This document shows positions 53,352-61,653 of a DNA stretch of 64,000 nt, piece after piece. The notes below the pieces were generated by a model, which saw only the letters and a program-made list of their open reading frames with translations, was not told where the DNA came from and ran no database searches. This stretch comes from WJMT01 sp964624145. GTDB lineage: Bacteria; Acidobacteriota; Aminicenantia; Aminicenantales; Aminicenantaceae. Each line of letters opens with the position of its first letter. The first letter of the stretch is position 1. The stretch spans positions 1 through 64,000 of the forward strand of contig CAZUXT010000015.1 in the NCBI GenBank assembly GCA_964624145.1, read 5' to 3'. The position numbers were made by a program, and so were the translations under genes.

Positions 53352-55112
53352 ATGTTTACTCGACAAAAGAGACAAATTATCTACCTAACTTTAATTTTTT
53401 CAGTAATTATCAATATTAAATCTCTTTCCAGTAATGGTTTACCTGTAACATATGAAAATCCATTGAAAACCAATGTTGATAAAGAATTACTAGTCTCGGA
53501 ACTGAAAGAGAAGATCCCGGGACTAATGGAAAAAGCTTTGATTCCGGGAATGTCGTTTGCTTTGATCCGGAATGGAAAGATTGAATGGTTGCATGAGTTT
53601 GGCGTAAAAAATGCTGACACTGGAGAACCAGTGAAAGTTGACACCATTTTTGAAGCGGCGTCGCTTGGGAAACCTGTTTTCACCTATGGTGTCATGAAGT
53701 TAGTCGAAGAGGGAAAACTTGATCTGGATATACCATTACTGGATATCGTATCACGAGAATATCTGGAAGGAGTAAATCCTGCATATAAAACGAATGATGA
53801 AAGATTTACTAAAATAACCGCCAGGCACGTATTGACTCATTCTACAGGGTTTCCCAACTGGTTTTTCAATAACGAGTTTTCGATAAGTTTCGAACCGGGA
53901 GAAAAATTTAGCTATTCCGGAGAAGCATTTTCTTTACTAGCAGAAGTGGTCGTTAAAATTACCGGGAAAAGCTTTGTTGAGTTCACTCAGGAGTATATTT
54001 TCGCGCCATTGAGAATGAAAGACAGCTGCTACGTCTGGCGAGCTGACTTTGAAAGCAGATTTGCAAGCAGTCATGATACCATGGGAAATGTTACCCCTCG
54101 TGGGAAAAATTCGGACCCGTTACCCGGATTGACCCTGTACACCACGGCCAGCGATTACGCCGTTTTTCTTGTAGCGCTAATCAATGAAACAGGACTGAAC
54201 AAAGAGACCTTAGCCGAGATGTTACGTCCGCAAATTCAAGCAAATCCTGATCGAGTGGGTGACAAATGGGGACTTGGAATTGGTGTTAATCAAAATGAAC
54301 AAGGCGACTCCTTGTGGCATTGGGGTGATAATGGTGATTTTAAATGCTATTTCGAGATTTTCAAAGAAGAAAAAATTGGCGCTGTTTTTTTCGTAAACAG
54401 CAATAATGGTCATGCTATTACCGAACACGTAATGTTTCATGCAATCGGGGAGAAATCCCCTGCAATCCAAGCTTTCGGTTACCCGAGGTTGAACTCTCCT
54501 GTTATTAAGTTAACTTACACATTTAAAACAAGTGGAGCGGAAGCAACAGAAAAGCTCTTTTCTGAACTTTTTCATGATTTAAGTTCAAGGCTGAATAGTG
54601 CAGAAAGGACTATTATCGGGTTAGGACAACAAGCAATTGCCGATAAAAATATATCTGGTGCCGAGAAGATTTTCACAGCAGTAATAGAGGCTGATCCAGA
54701 ATCTGTCCCAGCATATGTTAGCCTGTCAGAGGTGTATTTTGAGCAAGGTGATGTGGAAAAGGCAAGGGAAACTTGTCAAAAAGCTTTGACTTTTGACCCT
54801 GATTCAGAAAGTGCAAAATACATTATGGCCAGAATCGAACCATTCGAGATTGACATGGGATCACTCAAACCAATTTATGGTGAGTATCTGAGGAGCACTG
54901 GAAACTCACGGGTTTGGCAGGAAGATGGTAAATTGTACGTCAGTTCAGCAGGAGTAATGGAAATGTACCCTGTTTCCGAAGATACTTTTCTTGCCAGATG
55001 GGGAACCACAATATATCGGATGACATTTGTTAAAGGCGAAGACGGCAAAGTAAAAGAATATGTCCTGGTGATAAATGGTAGACCTTACGGCACAAGAAAG
55101 AAAGTTAAATAA
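53352..55112 (+). CDS. secreted beta-lactamase-fold serine hydrolase with TPR and beta tail
   Basis: 586 residues with a signal peptide (to about 27). S104-L-G-K107, FSYSGEAFSL (Y-S-G) and LWHWGDNGDF (H-W-G) form the active site. TPR pairs (IADKNISGAEKIFTAVIEAD..., YFEQGDVEKARETCQKALTF) lie at about 435-500, then a beta tail. It sits alone between a domain V-like hairpin and a duplicated methyltransferase tail, and its coding sequence looks more AT-rich than its neighbours (impression, not measured). This suggests insertion at this place. Confidence 0.87.
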   Translation: MFTRQKRQIIYLTLIFSVIINIKSLSSNGLPVTYENPLKTNVDKELLVSELKEKIPGLMEKALIPGMSFALIRNGKIEWLHEFGVKNADTGEPVKVDTIFEAASLGKPVFTYGVMKLVEEGKLDLDIPLLDIVSREYLEGVNPAYKTNDERFTKITARHVLTHSTGFPNWFFNNEFSISFEPGEKFSYSGEAFSLLAEVVVKITGKSFVEFTQEYIFAPLRMKDSCYVWRADFESRFASSHDTMGNVTPRGKNSDPLPGLTLYTTASDYAVFLVALINETGLNKETLAEMLRPQIQANPDRVGDKWGLGIGVNQNEQGDSLWHWGDNGDFKCYFEIFKEEKIGAVFFVNSNNGHAITEHVMFHAIGEKSPAIQAFGYPRLNSPVIKLTYTFKTSGAEATEKLFSELFHDLSSRLNSAERTIIGLGQQAIADKNISGAEKIFTAVIEADPESVPAYVSLSEVYFEQGDVEKARETCQKALTFDPDSESAKYIMARIEPFEIDMGSLKPIYGEYLRSTGNSRVWQEDGKLYVSSAGVMEMYPVSEDTFLARWGTTIYRMTFVKGEDGKVKEYVLVINGRPYGTRKKVK

Positions 55113-55195
55113 CCTTACCCAGGTATCCTGAACCAGCCCCTTTGGGTCCTGGAGTGAATTCAATGATCCTTAGTCGGCAGATCTCCATTAATGAT

Positions 55196-55252
55196 TATGC
55201 TTCGGTTCACGGAGGTTTGTGGGTATACGTTTTAAAAATGAGTGATAATTAA
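55196..55252 (+). pseudogene. diverged duplicate of the methyltransferase 3' end
   Basis: Encodes YASVHGGLWVYVLKMSDN and stop, in which 5 of 57 bases differ from 53141-53197. No methyltransferase frame precedes it; the preceding 80 bases (55113-55195) are non-coding. It is a leftover of a second methyltransferase gene or of a duplication that accompanied the insertion of the hydrolase. Confidence 0.75.
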
Positions 55253-55285
55253 AAAATAAAAAATCTTTATATTGAAAGAGGAAAA

Positions 55286-57181
55286 ATGAAAAAATACTTA
55301 TGTTTAGTCATTACATTATTCTTTGTTTGTGGTTTTAACGCGGGAAGTCAAGAAAATCCCAATGAGGAGACTGAAAAGGGTGCTGCGCAGACTATTGGTG
55401 AGTTAAAGACAAGAATAGAAGGTATTATGGAAAGGACAAACATCCCCGGTGCGGCTGTGGCCATCGTATCCACTGATTCTATTGACTGGATCGGAACGTT
55501 CGGATACGCTGACCTGGAAGCCAAAGAGCCTGTAACAGAAGACACTCATTTTTGCATTGGTTCCTGCACCAAGAGTTTCACAGGGCTAGGATTTCTAAAG
55601 CTTCTGGATCAGGGAAGGATAGATCTGAACACACCGGTAAGGGATATCGCACCTGAGATCCAGATAGACAATCCATGGACGAATACGGATCCGGTCAGAA
55701 TCGTTCACCTGCTTGAGCATTCTTCCGGATTTGAAGACTCGCACCTGAACTGGTTTTATTTTGAGAAACCCATTGTTTCATTGAAACAAGCGCTTGAAGC
55801 CAAAGCGCACCTGCGCAAAGTCCGATGGAGACCGGGTACATGTTTCAGCTACTCAAGCCCCGGTTTTACCCTGGCTGGATATGTGCTCGAAAAACTAAGC
55901 GGGCAGGATTACGAAGACTACATGAAACAAAATATTTTGATGCCCATAGGAATGAAAACAGCAGCCATCGGAAGCTCTGATGAAAGCAGGCGGCTGCTTG
56001 CTGTTGGATACGGCAAGGATGCCGAACCATTTCCCACCTGGTATGATTATGACGAGCCGGCCGGGGCCCTGAATGCATCCATCAAAGAAATGGCTCTTTT
56101 TATTCAATTCATGCTCAACCGCGGTTCTGTGGACGGGGAGCCAATAATCAGTGAAGAATTGTTCAGCAAGATAGGGAAGCCCGAATCAACCCTTGCGGCC
56201 GGGGCCGGCTTAGAGTCCGGCTGCAGCTTCGGGATCGGAACAAGATACCGCACCAGGGCAAAATGGTATGGTCATGGCGGTGCGGTCCCCGGTTTCCTTG
56301 CCGAATACGCCTATAACCTCGATAACGGGATCGGTTATGTGGTTGTGCAGAATTTATTTGATACCTCATTCTATGAGGATATCTTTTCTGAAGTCAAAGA
56401 TTATATGGACTCTCAAGTGGAGCCCGTCGCGCCTCCTCCGGAGGCATCCCTTTCAGAAAGCCGGATAAAGAGCTTATGCGGCTATTACGCACCCCGTAAT
56501 CCCAGGATGAGACTCAGTGAGTTTGGGGAAATTCTGTCAGGAGGGGTCACAATTCTTCATAAGGATGGCAAACTCTATAGAAAGTTTTTTATGGACACTC
56601 CGCAGCCTTATATCCCTGTTTCGGAGAATTTGTTCATGCGGCCGGATGACCCGGAAGCCACCGCTGTATTCACAGAAAATCCCGATGGCAATAGGGTCCT
56701 CACTACGCAGAGCTTTTATTATGAAAAAGCCCCAAAATGGAAGGTCGTTGTTTACCGTATTTTTGTTTTTGGCGGTATTATCATTATGATGTCAGCGATT
56801 GTTTATTCTCTTTTCTGGGTTCCCGTGTATCTTTACAAACTGTTAAGGCGCAAGAAAAGCCGGCCCATGTACGTAAGGATGAGAGTAATACCGTTGTTCG
56901 CCGTATTATCTCTTGTGTTGGGTATGGTGATCTTCATGGCTTCCGGACCGTCCATGCTGGAAATAGGGCAAAAGACTCCTGCTAATGTCGTGTTGTTTCT
57001 CTCAACGCTGGTTTTTGCAGGATTGTCAGCATTGAGTTTGTATACATTCTTCAGAAGTTTTTCCAAGCCTGTCAAAAAACTTGATCGCATTTATACTCTC
57101 GTCCTCTCGTTGGCCTGTTTCGGGATGACGTTGTATCTGACTTATTGGGGAGTCATTGGATTGAGATTGTGGGCGTACTAG
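55286..57181 (+). CDS. membrane-anchored beta-lactamase-fold serine hydrolase
   Basis: 631 residues with a signal peptide (to about 21). S93-C-T-K96, FSYSSPGFTL (Y-S-S) and YGHGGAVPGF (H-G-G). A beta-rich linker domain lies at about 390-485. Four hydrophobic helices end the protein (about 490-515, 540-560, 570-590 and 610-631), so the catalytic domain is tethered to the membrane. This membrane tail is not found in the other six hydrolases of the window. Confidence 0.88.
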   Translation: MKKYLCLVITLFFVCGFNAGSQENPNEETEKGAAQTIGELKTRIEGIMERTNIPGAAVAIVSTDSIDWIGTFGYADLEAKEPVTEDTHFCIGSCTKSFTGLGFLKLLDQGRIDLNTPVRDIAPEIQIDNPWTNTDPVRIVHLLEHSSGFEDSHLNWFYFEKPIVSLKQALEAKAHLRKVRWRPGTCFSYSSPGFTLAGYVLEKLSGQDYEDYMKQNILMPIGMKTAAIGSSDESRRLLAVGYGKDAEPFPTWYDYDEPAGALNASIKEMALFIQFMLNRGSVDGEPIISEELFSKIGKPESTLAAGAGLESGCSFGIGTRYRTRAKWYGHGGAVPGFLAEYAYNLDNGIGYVVVQNLFDTSFYEDIFSEVKDYMDSQVEPVAPPPEASLSESRIKSLCGYYAPRNPRMRLSEFGEILSGGVTILHKDGKLYRKFFMDTPQPYIPVSENLFMRPDDPEATAVFTENPDGNRVLTTQSFYYEKAPKWKVVVYRIFVFGGIIIMMSAIVYSLFWVPVYLYKLLRRKKSRPMYVRMRVIPLFAVLSLVLGMVIFMASGPSMLEIGQKTPANVVLFLSTLVFAGLSALSLYTFFRSFSKPVKKLDRIYTLVLSLACFGMTLYLTYWGVIGLRLWAY

Positions 57182-57257
57182 ACAACAAAAAATACCTCTT
57201 TTTTACTTGAGTCATCAGAGAATTAAAACAAGATGAATTAAGACAGAGGAAAAAACA

Positions 57258-59159
57258 ATGAAAATAATTGAAAGAATGGCCGTCGCAATTATGACATTGG
57301 TCGTTGTTGTCATTCCCGCAGTGTCACAAAAAAAAGCAGAGGAGCCATCTCTGCCAATAATTTATTCTTCTAAGTACAACGTATCCGTATTGGGAGAAGA
57401 TTTTCATCAGTTTAACACAAAGAAGTTTAAACAAGTGGTCGATTATTTAACAACACAATGCGGAATCAGTAAAAGTCAATTGATCACACCAAGTAAGATC
57501 ACTCAAAAAGAGTTACTGAAAGTACACAAACCTGAATACCTCAAATCATTGAGTGAACCAAGAAACATTGCACAAATTTTAGAAATGCCGTCTTTGAGAT
57601 TTATTCCTGTTACAAGCCTTAAGAGTGGCTTGCTAGAGCCAATGCTTTTTGGGGCTGGAGGAACAGTGCTTGGAGTAAAGAAGGCTATTGAATCCGGGTG
57701 GGCCATAAATCTTTCCGGCGGTTACCATCATGCAAAAAGAGATCAAGGAGAGGGATTTTGCTTTTTTGCAGATATTCCTATTGCTGTTAAATGCCTTTGG
57801 GAAGAAAAACCACACTCAAAAGTATTGATCGTTGATTTAGATGCGCATCAAGGAAATGGTGTCTCGTCAATATTAGGAGATGATAACAGAATAGCAATTC
57901 TTGATATATATAATTCACAAGTTTTTCCTGATGATGAAAATGCTGAAAGATTGGTATCCTATAATATTCCGATAACGCGCCAGACAGATACAAGAACATA
58001 TTTGGGATTAATAGATAAATGGCTGCCCATTGCAATTAGAGAGCATAAACCTGATCTGATAATTTACAATGCTGGAACTGATATATTTATTTTGGATGCG
58101 CTTGGTGGTCTTTCTATCACGGAACAAGGGATTATCAAGAGAGATGAAAAGGTTTTCAAAGCAGCCGTAGATAACAGTATTCCGATTTTGATGTTACTAG
58201 CAGGCGGATACCATGAAAAATCAGGTGAGATTATCGGAAAATCGATTGAAAACTTATTAAATACCGTTCTAAAAACGCCAGAACAACCTGAGTTCTCTGT
58301 TTTGACAGGACCATATCTGGGGCAAAAACCACCGGGAAAAACTCCGGAGCTATTTGCTCCCGGGATTCTGGCAAAAGATGATCTTGGTTTTAATACGGCG
58401 TTCTCTCCTGATGGAAATGAGTTATTCTTTACTTCTATAGAAAGCAAAACCGATCAAGATTTTCAGTATGTCATTAAACATTTTATTCGCGAAAACAATA
58501 TCTGGAATGGTCCTGAAATAGCCTTTTTTTCAGGAATCCACAATGATGCAGATGTGACATTTTCTCCTGATGGTAAAAGACTTTTTTTCTGCTCCGAACG
58601 ACCTCACCCCAAATCCGCTGATATGGATATCTGGTATATTGAAAAGACTGATTCAGGATGGTCTCAGCCGGTATATGCAGGAACAGAAGTGAATACAGTC
58701 TACAATGAAGTGCATGCCGTATTGACGGAAAAGGCAAATCTATTCTTTGCTTCCAACAGACCCGGTGGCTATGGTGATAAGGACATTTACATGGCTACAT
58801 TGAGGAATGGCAAGTTTACAGAGATTAAAAATCTTGGTGTGAATGTGAATTCAAAATACCTGGACAGCAATTGTTATGTCCCACCGGATGAAAGATATAT
58901 TTTATTCGAATCGACAAAGCCCGGCGGATACGGAGAGGTCGATCTTTATGTGAGTTTCCAGACTTATGATAGAGATTGGACCAAGGCTGTTAATTTGGGA
59001 GATTCAGTCAATACAGAGGGATATGATTTAGCACCTATTGTTTCACCAGACGGCAAGTACCTGTTTTTTTTCCGGACCCGCTCTGGAGATAAAAATGGGC
59101 TATTCTGGATAAGCATAAAAATCATCAAGGATTTGAAAAGGAGAGTGTTAGCGAAATGA
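57258..59159 (+). CDS. exported histone-deacetylase-fold protein fused to PD40 propeller
   Basis: 633 residues with a signal peptide (to about 24). Residues 33-340 are an arginase/deacetylase fold close to HDAC class IV-like bacterial proteins: charge relay pair H157-H158 (GGYHHAKRDQGEGFC), zinc ligands D195, H197 (VDLDAHQGNG) and D275 (NAGTDIF), Tyr318 (AGGYH). All catalytic residues are present. Residues 352-633 begin with the header GPYLGQKPPGKTPELFAPG and continue as PD40 blades. A deacetylase acting on an acetylated peptide or polyamine outside the cytoplasm is the likely role. Its stop overlaps the CPBP gene start. Confidence 0.88.
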   Translation: MKIIERMAVAIMTLVVVVIPAVSQKKAEEPSLPIIYSSKYNVSVLGEDFHQFNTKKFKQVVDYLTTQCGISKSQLITPSKITQKELLKVHKPEYLKSLSEPRNIAQILEMPSLRFIPVTSLKSGLLEPMLFGAGGTVLGVKKAIESGWAINLSGGYHHAKRDQGEGFCFFADIPIAVKCLWEEKPHSKVLIVDLDAHQGNGVSSILGDDNRIAILDIYNSQVFPDDENAERLVSYNIPITRQTDTRTYLGLIDKWLPIAIREHKPDLIIYNAGTDIFILDALGGLSITEQGIIKRDEKVFKAAVDNSIPILMLLAGGYHEKSGEIIGKSIENLLNTVLKTPEQPEFSVLTGPYLGQKPPGKTPELFAPGILAKDDLGFNTAFSPDGNELFFTSIESKTDQDFQYVIKHFIRENNIWNGPEIAFFSGIHNDADVTFSPDGKRLFFCSERPHPKSADMDIWYIEKTDSGWSQPVYAGTEVNTVYNEVHAVLTEKANLFFASNRPGGYGDKDIYMATLRNGKFTEIKNLGVNVNSKYLDSNCYVPPDERYILFESTKPGGYGEVDLYVSFQTYDRDWTKAVNLGDSVNTEGYDLAPIVSPDGKYLFFFRTRSGDKNGLFWISIKIIKDLKRRVLAK

Positions 59160-59953
59160 AAAAAGAAAATGGAAGTGTGTGGTGGTTTTTCCTCATCGCT
59201 ATTGGCTTTACCTGGATATTTCAACTGCCCCGCACCCTGGATTCACAGGGGATAGTTGAATCTCCTCAGTTTCTCTTGCATCTTTCAAGGTACCTTCCCC
59301 AACTTGGCCCCTTCATTGCTGCATTTTTACTAACATTTTTGATTGCTGGGAAAGATGGGGTGATAAAACTAATAAAAAGGGGCTGGAATACCAAATTTAG
59401 TAAGATTTGGCTGATACCGACATTACTCTTGTTGCCGGCCATGGAGGGTTTGGCTGTTTTGTCAGCCAAACTTTTTGGAGGTGCGGCTTTCCCAGAACCG
59501 GATATTTTTTTTCATCCAATATCCTATCTGAAATATTTACTTGGTTTGCTTTATTTGGCAGCACTGGAGGAGTACGGATGGAGAGGATTTGCTCTTGTTC
59601 GACTTCAAAAAAAGTGGAATGCGCTTACTTCAAGCCTCATTCTCGGAGCGTTCTGGGGACCGTGGCATTTGCAGCAGTGGTTTATGGGAGGGGCTTATCG
59701 GAGTAATGTTCCTTTTTTGGCATTCTGGTTTGGGATACTCATGCAGGCGGTGTTGCTTACCTGGCTATTCAACAATACAAAAGCTAGTCTCCTCCCTGTA
59801 ATTATCTTTCATGCACTCATGAATGCTCAAGTATTTCCAACTTGGGGAACCAGTCAATCTACGATGTTCTTTGTATCAATTTGGACTATAGTGACTGTCT
59901 CAGTGGTCATTATTTGGGGTCCCAAAAAACTCATGCGTCGGAAAACAGAATGA
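59156..59953 (+). CDS. CPBP-family intramembrane metalloprotease
   Basis: 265 residues, about seven membrane helices. The ATG overlaps the preceding stop (ATGA), so it is translationally coupled to the deacetylase-PD40 protein. CPBP motifs: E-E-Y-G-W-R-G, GPWHLQQWF and IIFHALMNAQVF. It is not closely similar to the other CPBP protein at 40061 (different loops and length). Substrate unknown; the coupling hints at processing or membrane partnership with the upstream protein. Confidence 0.85.
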   Translation: MKKENGSVWWFFLIAIGFTWIFQLPRTLDSQGIVESPQFLLHLSRYLPQLGPFIAAFLLTFLIAGKDGVIKLIKRGWNTKFSKIWLIPTLLLLPAMEGLAVLSAKLFGGAAFPEPDIFFHPISYLKYLLGLLYLAALEEYGWRGFALVRLQKKWNALTSSLILGAFWGPWHLQQWFMGGAYRSNVPFLAFWFGILMQAVLLTWLFNNTKASLLPVIIFHALMNAQVFPTWGTSQSTMFFVSIWTIVTVSVVIIWGPKKLMRRKTE

Positions 59954-60027
59954 TTTCCGGTGGTCAATATTATCGAAGAATTGAAACCTAAGAAATAACA
60001 AAATAAAAAGCAAAAGGAGAAATTAAA

Positions 60028-60532
60028 ATGAAAGAATTTTTAAGTCTGTTTTCTTTTGTTTGGGTTTCTTTTTAATCCTGATGCCCATACTTTTTGTTCA
60101 GGTAAACTGTAAATCGCCGGCTGAGCCAAGTAATCATGTAGTTTTTGCCTACCGGTATAATGTAAAAGTTATTTATGAGCGGAATCCCAATGATATTACT
60201 AATCCTGAGTGTAAAAATGATATAGAGATTAGATACTATCTCTATGATCCATCTGGTGCAGGCGATACTGGTGGTACGATAAACCCGGAGAGAGCGAGAA
60301 TGCATTTGTTGGCTATCTCGAACGTGTGTTTATTCAGTCAGGAGATTACCAAAGAAGACATTATGTTTGGGTTCAAGACCCTAAGCTTTATGATGGCCAA
60401 GATTGGATTTCTTCAAAAACACCGGATGGTCTATCCGTAGAGGGCTCTTATGCCATCAGCATTACTGGTTTTAAATATTACTATAAAATGTCTGCGGAAA
60501 ATAGCGGAGTTGCAGTAACAAACATCAAATGA
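60028..60532 (+). pseudogene. lipoprotein gene broken by two frameshifts
   Basis: Starts at an ATG with AAAGGAG upstream (MKEFLSLFSFVWVSF-stop). The frame from about 60060 continues the signal peptide with LILMPILFVQVNC, a lipobox, and NHVVFAYRYNVKVIYERNP to about 60275. A third frame then continues as WYDKPGESENAFVGYLERVF...TNIK-stop at 60532. Together the pieces make one lipoprotein of about 165 residues; separately none is sensible. Either the gene has decayed or the assembly has indels at about 60050 and 60270. No family recognised. Confidence 0.65.
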
Positions 60533-60583
60533 ACATTCAAAGGATAAGCTGCCGGTTTGGCTGCATCAAAAGGAGAAAGGAAT

Positions 60584-61603
60584 ATGACAAAAAGAAGCAT
60601 TGTTTTATTGCTCGTTATGTGCGTTGGCTTGGCTTTTGGCCAGGAGGAGACGAAAGAGTTCGAAAGTTATCAAGAAATGCGAGGGTATATTGGGAGTTTG
60701 TTCCAGCAGCAAAAATATGAAAAAGCGGCGAGAATTCTGGAAAACCATCTGGACCGGTTCCCTGATCATCTTGAGGCCAATGCATACAATCTGGCCCTTG
60801 TTCACGGACGATTAAAGCAATACCAGGAAGCTATTAAAGCTCTCCGGTATGCCTTAGACAGAGATGTCTGGTTCAATAAATATGCATTCGGAGCAGAGTT
60901 TTGGGAACCGTTCAAAAAAATGGAAGAATTTAAAAATCTTTTAGACCGGAATGAGACATTCAGGCAGGAAGCCCAAAAATCAGCCAAACCCGATCTGCTG
61001 GTACTCACACCCAAAGGATACAACAAAGAAGAAAGGAAATATCCCCTTTTTGTTGCACTTCATGGAGGCAGCAGCAATATAGAAAATTTCAGAAAAGTGT
61101 GGAAGCCAAAAAAAATGGAAGAAGAATTCATAACCGCTTATGTTCAATCCTCATTGGTTGTGGGCATGGACAGCTATACCTGGACAGAGGATATCGAGAC
61201 GGCTAAAAAAGAGATCGTTGAGGCATATAATGAGATTGTCAAGAAATATCCGGTTGATGAAAAAGAAATCATAATCGGAGGATTTTCCGCCGGAGGGGTT
61301 GCCGCATTGGAGATCATACTGTGCAACTCAATACCTGTTCACGGATTTGTGGTTTTGTGTCCGGCAAAGCCAGAGAGCTTTAGTGATGAAAATATCAAAA
61401 AGGCGAAAGAAAGAGGAGTCCGAGGTACGATTTTAACCACTGAAATGGATCCCCGATTATCCGTACAAAAGGAGATGGTTGAGGTTTTAAAAACCACGGG
61501 ACTGCAGTATCAGTTTGTGGTGACTCCAAATATAGGGCATTGGTTTCCCGAAGATCTGGATGTGAAGATAGACGAGGCCATTCATCACATCAGAAATAGA
61601 TAA
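60584..61603 (+). CDS. secreted TPR-alpha/beta hydrolase
   Basis: 339 residues from the ATG at 60584 (AAAGGA upstream; an earlier in-frame start at 60557 lacks a site). Signal peptide to about FGQ. Two TPR-like helical pairs (about 25-100: YEKAARILENHLDRFPDHLEA...), then an alpha/beta hydrolase domain with LFVALHGG (oxyanion region), intact nucleophile GGFSAGG and His in NIGHWFPED. Probably a peptidase or esterase in the exported set. Confidence 0.83.
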   Translation: MTKRSIVLLLVMCVGLAFGQEETKEFESYQEMRGYIGSLFQQQKYEKAARILENHLDRFPDHLEANAYNLALVHGRLKQYQEAIKALRYALDRDVWFNKYAFGAEFWEPFKKMEEFKNLLDRNETFRQEAQKSAKPDLLVLTPKGYNKEERKYPLFVALHGGSSNIENFRKVWKPKKMEEEFITAYVQSSLVVGMDSYTWTEDIETAKKEIVEAYNEIVKKYPVDEKEIIIGGFSAGGVAALEIILCNSIPVHGFVVLCPAKPESFSDENIKKAKERGVRGTILTTEMDPRLSVQKEMVEVLKTTGLQYQFVVTPNIGHWFPEDLDVKIDEAIHHIRNR

Positions 61604-61653
61604 TTTTTCTTTGAATTAAAACCGGAAGAATCTAAATATAAGGAGAAATAAAG

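Noticed and set aside
55113..55195. Segment after the 53352 hydrolase as the 3' end of a group II intron
   Set aside because: It has some complementary words (ACCCA/TGGGT, CCAGG/CCTGG) but no domain V or VI structure; left as unexplained non-coding DNA.
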